A DNA stretch of 64,000 bases, taken from Nitrospira sp. Its GTDB lineage: Bacteria > Nitrospirota > Nitrospiria > Nitrospirales > Nitrospiraceae. Positions 51,312-60,193 of the stretch are shown here, piece by piece. Positions within the stretch are counted from its first letter, which is position 1. Every line of letters starts with the position of its first letter. The stretch covers positions 1-64,000 of the forward strand of contig JADJXO010000003.1 in NCBI GenBank assembly GCA_016715825.1. Direction: 5' to 3'. The notes beneath the pieces were generated by a model, which had not been told where the DNA came from, did not search any database, and was given only the letters and a program-made list of their open reading frames with translations. A program made the translations under genes and the position numbers.

Positions 51312-54300
51312 ATGAAACGCAAGACACAGGCCCTCCCACGAACTGCGGGGATCACAATGGCGGCCGGCCTCGCGTGGGCATTGACCGCGTCAGCCCAGAC
51401 AATGGATCAGTACGCATCTGCTCCGCCCTTTGTCTCTGACCAAGTTGCTCCAAACATCATCATTCTGATGGATAACTCCGGGAGTATGAGGAATCGGGCT
51501 TGTGAAATAAGCGGTTGCGGGACCTTACCTGACGGTACCCCGTCGACGACCATCTCTTTTACTGCTACGACGCGTTATTCAGGGTTCGCCGATCCGATGC
51601 GGTGCTATGTGTGGGATGCAACCGATAACCGGTTCGAGCATGGTACGCTGGTAAAAGCAGCTCTTAACACCCCCTGTCCCGCTACAGAATACGATGGAAA
51701 CTTCATCAACTGGGCGACATTCCGTCGATTCGATGCGGTGAAGAAGGCTATGAACGGGGGGCAATGCCAGAATGGATTTAGCCCAAAACGTAATCCTGAT
51801 TCCACCTGTAAGCCGTATGGGACGCCGTTGTTACCGACAGTGAGAGCTCAGAGCGGGGCTGGGCTCAATACAGAAACGACCGACCGAGTGCGATATGACG
51901 GTGGCACGGGAGATTTCACCTACGTGGGGCGCATCCCGGCTGCGACATATGCAGGGACACCGAGCAACATCTATATCCATATTGAAGACGATGGCGACAT
52001 GTGCATCGACGACGATAGCGGTACGTCTTGTCCGGATAGTGGCGGATTTTCAGAAACCGAGCTCAATCAAATTGCCTTTGCCATGTACAGCGAACCAACG
52101 GGTGTAATCCAGCAGATCGGTCCGCAAGCGAGGTTCGCATTGGCGGTCTTCAACGACGATGGTAGTAACAACGGTGTCCGGATCTTGACCGGTGTTGGGA
52201 GTCGTCAGTCGATCGACTTTGCCGGCTCGAGCGTTGAAACGTTTACCACGAATACAGCCGCGATGGTAGATGCGGTCGACGAAGCGTTTCCAGCAACCTG
52301 GACGCCTCTAGGTGAATCGCTCTATGAGGTAGCTCGGTATGTCGCTCAAGTCAATTCTGCTTATTATCCCACTCAGTATGTCTATCCGATCGCATTCTCC
52401 GGTGGAACCTCGAATGGAGTCTCATTTGGAAGTTCGGGAGTAGGGGGAATCGGTGGAGCGGAGGTATCCGCGCTCACAGGGGCCGAAGTCTGCCCTCCTG
52501 GTTACATCAACAACGCCTGCGGGCGTGATCCGTTCTTCTACGGGAGTAACCATACTCCGGCTTGGGCCAGCAGCTCGACGCAAGTGCGATGCTGCAAAAC
52601 GTTCGTGATGATTTTCACAGACGGCGAACCGACCCTGGACCAAGGCGTCCCTAACAGTATCAATCAATATGCCAATGCCAATGCCCAACCCCATGCAGGA
52701 ACCTATTGTACCGGTAATCGTGGCGTGCCATTTGTGGATCCGCCAGGCAGCACCTGTAACAGCGATCCCTCGACTCCCAATAATGTCTTACTGAAACAAC
52801 ATCGAACCGACTATGCGAGTAGCGGAAGCCATTACTTGGATGATGTGGCCTATTGGTCACACATCAACGACCTCCGTCCCTGCAGTGGAACGGCAGATGG
52901 AACGATCCCTGTCCTGGGAGTGTCAGGTCATTGCCTGCAGGGGTTACAGAACCTTACGATCTATACCTTTTACGCATTCGGCAATATATCTGGTCGTGAA
53001 ATCTTGATGCATGCGGCGCAGTTGGGCGGCTTTGAGGACACGAATGGCAACAATCTTCCCGACCTCGTCAGTGAGTGGGATCAGGTGAATAACCGAACCG
53101 GCGCCCAAGGCGCCGATGGGATTCCCGATACCTATTTCGAATCCTCAAACATCGATGATCTACAAGAACGCCTGCTGGCTTCGCTAACGGCGATCTTGCG
53201 TAAGAGTGCGTCGGGAACGTCGATCTCGGTCTTGGCCACATCAGCGACCGGTGAAGGGTCGATCTACCAAGCCTATTTCTTTACGAGCGACGTCGGCCAG
53301 GGGGGAGCGAACGTCAAGTGGACCGGATATACCCACGCTCTGTTCGTCGACGGATTCGGGAATTTTAGAGAGGATACGAATCAGGATGGGAAGTTAGCCT
53401 ACGATCAAGACCTGATTGTGACGACGCGGTACGACAATAATCCAGCAAGTCCGACTTATCAGAAAGTACTCGTGGATAAGTTTGCGGATACCAGTCCCTC
53501 CGACGGAGTGGCGGACAGTACAACGCCTACCTTCACCGGCGACCTGAAGTCGATCAAACCTATATGGGAAGCGGGGAAGGAACTCGCTCTTGCAACCTCA
53601 GGGTCACGGAAAATACTCACGTGGGTCGATATTAATAATGACGGCATTGTCGATTCTACCGAACAGATTGATTTTAATACGACCAATTGCCTTTTGCTTA
53701 AAGACTATTTGAGATATTCAGTAGACATCTGTGCAGGAAGCACGAATGCGACGAATCTGATCAACTTCATTCGCGGTGATGAAATCCCAGGATTGCGGAC
53801 GAGGAAGCTTGAAGTTCCGGTCGGGAGCGGAAGCTATAAGGTCTGGAAATTAGGCGATCCTATTCACTCGACACCGACAATCGTAGGTGCTCCCAAAGCA
53901 CGGTATGACTTGGCGTTTGGGGATCCAACCTACACGGCATTTTATGCGAAATACCGAGATAGACGTCAGGTCGTCTACGTCGGGGCGAATGATGGGATGC
54001 TCCATGCCTTTAACGGAGGGTACTACCATAAGGGCGACGATCCTTCGACGGCTGCTACCGTGGAACATGGGTGGTACACCAAGAATCCGACAGACAATTC
54101 AAGTGGACCCAGTCTTGGGACTGAGCTCTGGTCGTTCATACCGCAAGAATTACTGCCCCATCTCCAGTGGCTTGCCAGGACGGACTACACGCATGTGTAC
54201 TATGTCGATCTCAAACCGACGATCACTGAAGCAAGGATCTTTACGCCGGATGCTGACCACCCTGGAGGCTGGGGAACTGTGTTAATCGGTGGGTTTCGGA

Positions 54301-55703
54301 TGGGTGGGAGTTGCGGAAACTGTGCCGCTGGTTCAGGAGCCCCACCGATGACGGCCACGATCGGTGGAGTTTCTCGAACATTCTACAGCGCGTACTTCGC
54401 CTTGGATATCACGAACCCAGAGGTTGATCCAAAATTGCTGTGGGCGTTTAGTGACAGCGGACTTGGGCTAACCACCAGTTACCCGGCTGTTGCTCGCATG
54501 AATCCCAAAACAGATAGCCTCATCGATCCGACGAATGAGAAGTGGTACGTCTTGTTTGGGTCGGGGCCGAACGGATACCAAGCAGATCTCACCGCCGCGT
54601 CATCCCAGACCGCAAGACTCTATACAGTCGACCTAAAGAACGGACCCAAAGCAGCTGCTGGTGGCAGTCTGACGGCGATGCCGATTGGTAGCTGGCAATC
54701 ATTCATGGGTCATGTCGTCGCAGTAGATAAAGATTCCGACTGGAGGACGGACGTGGCCTACTCGGTCCGCACGATCCACGACGGCGCCCTACCCTGGCGC
54801 GGAAAGCTCTATCGGCTCACGATGGGTTGTGCCACGGCGCCCTGTGACCCAAATACATGGGGTATTGCCCAGGGAGCAAACCGAACTCCGACTGAAGTGA
54901 TAGACACGTTCTACGATGCGTCTCTTGGGACTACGGCGGAAGTCGGCCCGTCGGCATCTTCTCCTGCCGTAACCCTGGACGACACCGAGAAAATGTGGGT
55001 CTTCTTTGGAACGGGTCGGTACTTCAGCAACGCGGATAAGGTGGATAACACCCTGCAACGGCTTTTCGGAATCAAAGATTCGGTCATGAGCAATACCTGT
55101 ACGCAAACGTCTACGATGAATTGTCACGACGATGATCTCGTTGATGTCACGAACGCCGTCATTTGTATCGTCTGTAGCGGTAGTACCAATCAGGTGACCG
55201 ATCCGACCAACCCGGGTGTCACCAGCTTCAACGGGACCGGAACAAATTCCATGATCGGCCTGGTTGCTTCAAAAGATGGGTGGCGCGTCACGATGCCGGG
55301 GCCCGTTACTCTCACGGATCCGTTTACCTCGCTGACTACCAATTATGCTTCCGAACGTTCCGTCGTGAATCCGACTTTGGTGGCAGGGACGATTTTCTTT
55401 CCAACCTTTGCCCTGACGAACGATTTCTGCGCCTCTGATGGAGCGAGTTACCTATATGCGCTCTTCTACAAGACAGGAACCGCGTCGACAGCTCCGGTCA
55501 TCGGCACGACGAATTCCGGGAGCAATACCAACGTGAACTCCAAGTCGTCGTTAGGGACTGGACTTGCATCAAGCGGAACGATCCATTGCGGGCAAGGGTG
55601 TAGCTATAACGTTCAGATGTCTACCGGTGCGTTTACGCAGGGGAACGTGAATCTCGAAGGGAATTACAGCCGCTATGTGAATTGGGTGCATCAGCGGGAT
55701 TAG
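51312..55703 (+). CDS. pilY1: PilY1-type tip adhesin / pilus biogenesis protein
   Basis: A 1463-residue exported protein. After a signal peptide (to about residue 29, ASA/QT) comes a VWA-like region with the complete MIDAS start D54-x-S56-x-S58 (MDNSGSM) and many cysteines. The C-terminal part (about 690-1400) is the PilY1 beta-propeller, seen in YVGANDGMLHAFNGG, ELWSFIPQELLPHLQWLA and FGTGRYFS. A calcium-loop motif DINNDGIVD lies near residue 772, and a second acidic loop, DTNQDGKLA, near 688. PilY1 controls extension, adhesion and, in Pseudomonas, surface sensing. The ATG at 51312 has GGAGGAGG upstream; a frame start at 51261 would precede that site. Confidence 0.93.
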   Translation: MKRKTQALPRTAGITMAAGLAWALTASAQTMDQYASAPPFVSDQVAPNIIILMDNSGSMRNRACEISGCGTLPDGTPSTTISFTATTRYSGFADPMRCYVWDATDNRFEHGTLVKAALNTPCPATEYDGNFINWATFRRFDAVKKAMNGGQCQNGFSPKRNPDSTCKPYGTPLLPTVRAQSGAGLNTETTDRVRYDGGTGDFTYVGRIPAATYAGTPSNIYIHIEDDGDMCIDDDSGTSCPDSGGFSETELNQIAFAMYSEPTGVIQQIGPQARFALAVFNDDGSNNGVRILTGVGSRQSIDFAGSSVETFTTNTAAMVDAVDEAFPATWTPLGESLYEVARYVAQVNSAYYPTQYVYPIAFSGGTSNGVSFGSSGVGGIGGAEVSALTGAEVCPPGYINNACGRDPFFYGSNHTPAWASSSTQVRCCKTFVMIFTDGEPTLDQGVPNSINQYANANAQPHAGTYCTGNRGVPFVDPPGSTCNSDPSTPNNVLLKQHRTDYASSGSHYLDDVAYWSHINDLRPCSGTADGTIPVLGVSGHCLQGLQNLTIYTFYAFGNISGREILMHAAQLGGFEDTNGNNLPDLVSEWDQVNNRTGAQGADGIPDTYFESSNIDDLQERLLASLTAILRKSASGTSISVLATSATGEGSIYQAYFFTSDVGQGGANVKWTGYTHALFVDGFGNFREDTNQDGKLAYDQDLIVTTRYDNNPASPTYQKVLVDKFADTSPSDGVADSTTPTFTGDLKSIKPIWEAGKELALATSGSRKILTWVDINNDGIVDSTEQIDFNTTNCLLLKDYLRYSVDICAGSTNATNLINFIRGDEIPGLRTRKLEVPVGSGSYKVWKLGDPIHSTPTIVGAPKARYDLAFGDPTYTAFYAKYRDRRQVVYVGANDGMLHAFNGGYYHKGDDPSTAATVEHGWYTKNPTDNSSGPSLGTELWSFIPQELLPHLQWLARTDYTHVYYVDLKPTITEARIFTPDADHPGGWGTVLIGGFRMGGSCGNCAAGSGAPPMTATIGGVSRTFYSAYFALDITNPEVDPKLLWAFSDSGLGLTTSYPAVARMNPKTDSLIDPTNEKWYVLFGSGPNGYQADLTAASSQTARLYTVDLKNGPKAAAGGSLTAMPIGSWQSFMGHVVAVDKDSDWRTDVAYSVRTIHDGALPWRGKLYRLTMGCATAPCDPNTWGIAQGANRTPTEVIDTFYDASLGTTAEVGPSASSPAVTLDDTEKMWVFFGTGRYFSNADKVDNTLQRLFGIKDSVMSNTCTQTSTMNCHDDDLVDVTNAVICIVCSGSTNQVTDPTNPGVTSFNGTGTNSMIGLVASKDGWRVTMPGPVTLTDPFTSLTTNYASERSVVNPTLVAGTIFFPTFALTNDFCASDGASYLYALFYKTGTASTAPVIGTTNSGSNTNVNSKSSLGTGLASSGTIHCGQGCSYNVQMSTGAFTQGNVNLEGNYSRYVNWVHQRD

Positions 55704-55744
55704 GAAAGCAGAATGGCAAGTAGGAGCCGCGAGTTGATGAGAGC

Positions 55745-56716
55745 ATGAGGAACTGTAGGAGCGACGACCTCAAGGTCTGGTTGCTGCTCATGGGGATTAC
55801 CCTGTGTGCCGCCTGTACTGATCGCGAGATGACCGCGGAGACTCCTCCGATTACTCGGTCTTCGAGTAATAGACCGCCGGCTGTCACCGCTGCCGTGATT
55901 GTGAATACACCGCTTTCTCAATCAGCTCCTGCGGCGGTGCAGATTCAGTCTGAGGATCCTGAGCGGGAAGCCGTCTCCTTTCACTATCAATGGTATGTGG
56001 ATAATGCGCCAATCGTGGGCCAAACGAGTGCAACCTTGCCGCCTGAATTGTTTAGGCGTGGGCAAACGGTGTTTGTAGAGATCATACCAACGGACGGCAC
56101 GAACAAGGGGCAGCTGTTTAGAACAGCGGGTGTTGTCGTTGGAAATAGTTTACCGAAAATAACGGCGGTTTCACTCGCGCCTCAGACGGCCCGAGCCGGT
56201 GATAGGCTGGAGGCACAAGTGCAGGCCAGTGATCCTGACTATGACCGTGTCGATCTCACCTATAAATGGTATCGCAACGGCACGCTGATCAAGGAGGGGG
56301 AAGATCCCTTTCTCGACACAGTCGGATTTTCTGCTCCTGATCAGGTTGCGGTGGAGGTAACGGCCAGTGATCCTACCGGCTCGGCAAGTTCCTTGAAGTC
56401 CGAATCGCTTGCGTTAGGGAACAGTGGTCCAATGATCGTCTCGACCCCTCCGACCAAGGCCGTCCAAGAGCGCTTTGACTACTCGGTGCAAGCGCTCGAT
56501 CCAGACGGGGATCCATTAACCTATCACTTGGAGATGGCTCCCCCCGGTATGACAATCAGTTCAGACACTGGTCATATCGGGTGGCAGATCCCAACGGATC
56601 AAGCGGGGACCTTTCATGTCAAAGTCGTTGCGAAAGACGGACGTGGTGGTCTCGCAACACAGGAATTTGATGTGACGCTTTCTGCAACAGCGACTTCTGT
56701 CCCTCGCGGCGCCTAG
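55745..56716 (+). CDS. Ig-like domain protein, probable lipoprotein
   Basis: A 323-residue exported protein. The N-terminus has a hydrophobic segment followed by LCAAC, close to but not a perfect lipobox, so it may be lipid-anchored at C24 or C21. The rest is three Ig-like units of about 85 residues: two with the pattern ASDPDYDRVDLTYKWYRNG and a last putative-Ig/cadherin-like unit with LDPDGDPLTYHLEMAPPGMTI and DQAGTFHVKVVAKDGRGG. These resemble the He_PIG family. It lies 42 bp after pilY1 and may belong to that transcript; a role in surface or adhesin assembly is inferred. Confidence 0.75.
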   Translation: MRNCRSDDLKVWLLLMGITLCAACTDREMTAETPPITRSSSNRPPAVTAAVIVNTPLSQSAPAAVQIQSEDPEREAVSFHYQWYVDNAPIVGQTSATLPPELFRRGQTVFVEIIPTDGTNKGQLFRTAGVVVGNSLPKITAVSLAPQTARAGDRLEAQVQASDPDYDRVDLTYKWYRNGTLIKEGEDPFLDTVGFSAPDQVAVEVTASDPTGSASSLKSESLALGNSGPMIVSTPPTKAVQERFDYSVQALDPDGDPLTYHLEMAPPGMTISSDTGHIGWQIPTDQAGTFHVKVVAKDGRGGLATQEFDVTLSATATSVPRGA

Positions 56717-56810
56717 CGGTTGTCCCAAGATCTCCCAGCTGCTTGTCTCGTCTATTTCTTGTCTGTTACACTGCAGCCAGTTGCTGTAGGCGGGAGACCA
56801 ACCACGACTC

Positions 56811-57878
56811 GTGCGTAAGCTCAAATTACGAGAGGGCACCAACACCGCTGTCCTGTTCGGTCACCATGACCGACATCTCAAGTTGATCGAGGAGGAGTTG
56901 GGTGTACGGCTTTCCGCACGTGGCGAAGAACTCACCTTGGATGGCCTTCCCGAGGCCGTTCGTCAAGCCGAACGATTCCTCGTCGAGCTCGCCGCCCTTA
57001 CCAATGAGGGTTTTACGTTACAAGCTGACGATGTGACCCACGCGCTCGGTGCCTTACGCCGGACTCCCGAAGCACCGCTTCGAGATGTGCTGGGTAAATC
57101 GGCCATGGTTGTCACCAAGAAGCGCTTCGTCGGTCCCAAATCTCCGACTCAAAAGGCATACATTGAAGCGATCGAACAACACGACATCGTTATCGCTATC
57201 GGCCCAGCTGGGACGGGGAAAACGTATCTCGCCATGGCTATGGCTGTGAGCGCTTTGATGAACAAGGAGGTGAGCCGAATCATCCTTGCCAGGCCTGCAG
57301 TCGAAGCAGGCGAGAAACTCGGCTTCCTTCCAGGTGACATCTACGAAAAGGTGAATCCCTATCTGCGACCGCTGTATGACGCACTGTTTGACATGATGGA
57401 TATGGAACGGGCCAATCGCCTAATTGAGAGAGGTGACATTGAGATTGCTCCTCTCGCATTCATGCGCGGAAGAACGTTGAACGATTCATTTGTGATTCTC
57501 GATGAAGCGCAAAACGCGACGGCCGAACAGATGAAAATGTTTCTCACCCGGTTGGGATTCCATTCCAAGGTGGTCGTTACCGGCGATATCACACAGGTCG
57601 ATCTCCCCAATGACCGAGTGTCTGGCCTTATACAAGTGAAGGAGATATTGCGTGATATTGAAGGGATTGCCTTCATCTACTTCGATGAGAAAGATGTGGT
57701 GAGGCATCGACTCGTTCAAGACATTATCAAGGCCTACGATCGTCATCAGGCGATGAATGCTCCTGAATCCCACTCGACGCGCGAACCGCTCTCAGCTCCT
57801 AAGCGTCAACCGTCAATTTCACGCAAGTCGACTCCAGTCGAGTTGCCGCCTGTCGGCCACGCAGGACGTTCTCATTAA
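56811..57878 (+). CDS. phoH: PhoH-family ATPase (YbeZ type)
   Basis: A 355-residue P-loop protein of the PhoH/YbeZ family, which works with YbeY in rRNA processing and ribosome quality control. An N-terminal KH-like segment (1-65) is followed by the ATPase with Walker A GPAGTGKT (131-138), ILARPAVEAGEKLGFLPGD, Walker B FVILDEAQN and VVTGDITQVDLP. The last 40 residues are a Pro/Ser-rich tail. The start is GTG. It ends at the same base as the ybeY start, so the two are co-translated. Confidence 0.95.
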   Translation: MRKLKLREGTNTAVLFGHHDRHLKLIEEELGVRLSARGEELTLDGLPEAVRQAERFLVELAALTNEGFTLQADDVTHALGALRRTPEAPLRDVLGKSAMVVTKKRFVGPKSPTQKAYIEAIEQHDIVIAIGPAGTGKTYLAMAMAVSALMNKEVSRIILARPAVEAGEKLGFLPGDIYEKVNPYLRPLYDALFDMMDMERANRLIERGDIEIAPLAFMRGRTLNDSFVILDEAQNATAEQMKMFLTRLGFHSKVVVTGDITQVDLPNDRVSGLIQVKEILRDIEGIAFIYFDEKDVVRHRLVQDIIKAYDRHQAMNAPESHSTREPLSAPKRQPSISRKSTPVELPPVGHAGRSH

Positions 57879-58372
57879 TGACGGTGTATCTCAGGGTGAG
57901 CCTTGTGCGGTACACCGTCCGACAATCTTCCTTTAAACATTTGGCCCAACGTATCTTGACGGCTGTCGGGGAAGCGACGTCGGAATTGAGTGTGGCATTG
58001 ATAGGGGATGCTCGGATACAGCGACTGAATCGTGAGTACCGCAAACAGGATCAGGCGACCGATGTGCTGGCATTCCCGATACGAGAAGCCATCATGCCTC
58101 AGGGGAAGTACCCTACGACGAATATGCTGGGAGATGTGGTTATTTCAGTGCCTACTGCAGTTCGCCAAGCTAAGGAACTTGGACGATCGATCGATGTTGA
58201 ACTGGCAACACTCTTGATCCATGGCGTGCTTCATCTTTGTGGATATGATCATGAGCGCAGTTCACGTGAAGCGGTGAGAATGTCGCGTCGAGAGCGGAAA
58301 GTTCTTGAGGCGATTGCTCCGGTTCCTCAATTGATCCGTTCTTCTCCTCAACGGCAAAGGAAGGTGTGCTGA
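57878..58372 (+). CDS. ybeY: Endoribonuclease YbeY
   Basis: YbeY is a zinc-dependent endoribonuclease needed for 16S rRNA 3' maturation. The 164-residue protein has the zinc motif HGVLHLCGYDH with H115, H119 and H125, plus the LNREYRKQDQATDVLAFP segment and GDVVIS. Relatives are usually about 150 residues, so a short basic C-terminal tail is extra. Its ATG uses the last base of the phoH stop codon. It ends within 2 bp of the ftsY start. The phoH-ybeY-ftsY order matches a shared ribosome and membrane-protein theme. Confidence 0.95.
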   Translation: MTVYLRVSLVRYTVRQSSFKHLAQRILTAVGEATSELSVALIGDARIQRLNREYRKQDQATDVLAFPIREAIMPQGKYPTTNMLGDVVISVPTAVRQAKELGRSIDVELATLLIHGVLHLCGYDHERSSREAVRMSRRERKVLEAIAPVPQLIRSSPQRQRKVC

Positions 58373-58374
58373 CG

Positions 58375-59310
58375 ATGGGGTGGTTCCAACGACTCAGCGA
58401 TGGGTTGGACAAGACACGCAACGTCATGCAGCAGTCGGTTGATCGATTCCTTGGACGCACGCCGGATCAAGAGCTACTCGAAGAACTTGAAGCCGCATTG
58501 CTCACCGCCGATCTTGGCACTCGGGTCGTCGATCGGCTCATTCGACAGATCAACGAAGAAACACGAGGGGCTGATGCGAAAACTTCGGAAGGACTGCGGA
58601 ATGTGCTTAGTCAGGCACTCTACAGCATCCTGAAACCTGTCTCGAGCGCTACGATTGATCAACTCATAAACGATGGCCCAAAACCATTTGTTGTGTTAGT
58701 CGTTGGAGTCAATGGTGTTGGAAAAACAACGACGATTGCCAAGATGGCCCAACGAATGAGACAGGCCGGACGTCGCCCATTGCTCGTTGCCGGTGATACA
58801 TTTCGTGCTGCTGCCATTGATCAACTACAAGTTTGGGGAGATCGAATCGGCGCAGAAGTCATACGTCAACGACAGGGGGCCGATCCTGCGGCAGTCGCAT
58901 TCGATGGAATTGTTGCGGCCAAAGCCAGAAAGGTCGATGTCGTTCTGATCGACACCGCCGGGAGGCTGCACACGAAGTCAAACCTAATGGACGAACTCCG
59001 GAAAGTAAAGCGAGTGATCGCCCAAGAATTGCCCGGAGCGCCGCATGAAGTCTTGCTGGTCCTGGATGCCACACTCGGACAAAACGCCTTGGGTCAAGCT
59101 CGACAGTTTCATGAAGCGATGGGAGTCACGGGGATTGCGTTGACGAAGCTCGACGGGACCGCACGGGGCGGCATTGTCGTGGCGATTGCCGATGAGCTGA
59201 AACTTCCTCTCCGTTTGGTCGGTGTAGGAGAATCCGCTGAGGATTTGCAGGACTTCAATGCCGAAGCATTCGTGGCGGCGTTGTTTGGGCAGCGCACCGC
59301 CTCCCTATAA
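58375..59310 (+). CDS. ftsY: Signal recognition particle receptor FtsY
   Basis: FtsY is the SRP receptor GTPase for co-translational membrane targeting. The 311 residues have a short N domain (MGWFQRLSDGLDKTR, then LLEELEAALLTADLG) and the G domain with GVNGVGKTTT (111-120), DTFRAAAIDQLQVW, DTAGRLHTKSNLM, LTKLDGTARGG and GVGESAEDLQDF. The acidic A domain of E. coli FtsY is absent, as is common in compact FtsY forms. ATG 58375 is preferred to GTG 58366 because GGAAGG lies 9 bp upstream. Confidence 0.97.
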   Translation: MGWFQRLSDGLDKTRNVMQQSVDRFLGRTPDQELLEELEAALLTADLGTRVVDRLIRQINEETRGADAKTSEGLRNVLSQALYSILKPVSSATIDQLINDGPKPFVVLVVGVNGVGKTTTIAKMAQRMRQAGRRPLLVAGDTFRAAAIDQLQVWGDRIGAEVIRQRQGADPAAVAFDGIVAAKARKVDVVLIDTAGRLHTKSNLMDELRKVKRVIAQELPGAPHEVLLVLDATLGQNALGQARQFHEAMGVTGIALTKLDGTARGGIVVAIADELKLPLRLVGVGESAEDLQDFNAEAFVAALFGQRTASL

Positions 59311-59397
59311 ACCACGCGTTTCCTTCTCTTATCCTTCGCCTCGTGCTACCCTTTTTGAAGGCGAATAATGCGTCACAATGAATGAGGGTGTGGTGCA

Positions 59398-60183
59398 ATG
59401 ATCAAACTCTTGATCGTAGACGATGACCAAATGAATTGTGATTTGTTACAGAATGTGTTTACCAGACAAGGGTACCATGTCATCACGGCGACCAGTGGGC
59501 GAGAAGGACTTCGGCTCTTCCGCACCTCCAGTCCACGCGTGACGCTCTTGGATTTGCGAATGCCGGAAATGGATGGACTCACAGTCTTGAAGGAGATGCG
59601 AGCTATCGACCCCCATGCGCCTGTGCTAATCCTGGGAGGCGGAGCCACTGAAGCTCAGGAGAATCAGGCACGAGCCCTGCGAGCGACCGACTTTATCCGG
59701 AAAGGACTCTCGCTCGATGTTCTTGTTGAGGCTGTGAACCGAATTACGCAGGTGTCGATGCAATCCACGATCACCTCATCCTCATCAGGCATCGGGCCAT
59801 CGATTCAGCAGATTGATGAATCGGTCTTGGTGGTCGATGACGAGCCTCTCGTATGCGATCTCCTCGTCCGCTTTCTGAGTCTCCGAGGGTATCGAGCCTT
59901 CGGGGTGAATGATGGGCAAGAGGCCCTTCGAATCATAAGTGACACACCGCCAGATGCCATCTTGCTCGACATGATCATGCCGGGAATGGCCGGGATCGAT
60001 GTGCTTCGCGCCCTGCGCGAGAAAGAATATCCCGGGGGGATCATCATCATGTCGGGGAGCCAGAGCGAGGAATTGCTTGAAGAGGCCTGGAACTTAGGAC
60101 CACAAGAAATTCTCCTGAAACCGATTGACCTCGATCGCCTTTTGACCGTGATCCAGCTTGTACTCGTGTGCCGCGAGTGTTAA
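59398..60183 (+). CDS. Tandem receiver-domain protein without output domain
   Basis: A 261-residue protein of two CheY-like receiver domains. REC1 (about 1-118) has acidic D8-D10, phosphoacceptor D52 (LLDLRMPEMDG) and K102, but the conserved Thr/Ser position is G80 in ILGGG. REC2 (about 142-260) has D147-D148, D191 (LLDMIMPGMAG), S219 (IIMSGS) and K241 (LLKP), all intact. The linker is Ser/Gln-rich. There is no DNA-binding, enzyme or kinase domain, so it probably acts in a phosphorelay or by protein contact. No histidine kinase gene is adjacent. Confidence 0.92.
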   Translation: MIKLLIVDDDQMNCDLLQNVFTRQGYHVITATSGREGLRLFRTSSPRVTLLDLRMPEMDGLTVLKEMRAIDPHAPVLILGGGATEAQENQARALRATDFIRKGLSLDVLVEAVNRITQVSMQSTITSSSSGIGPSIQQIDESVLVVDDEPLVCDLLVRFLSLRGYRAFGVNDGQEALRIISDTPPDAILLDMIMPGMAGIDVLRALREKEYPGGIIIMSGSQSEELLEEAWNLGPQEILLKPIDLDRLLTVIQLVLVCREC

Positions 60184-60193
60184 AAGTTTTCTG

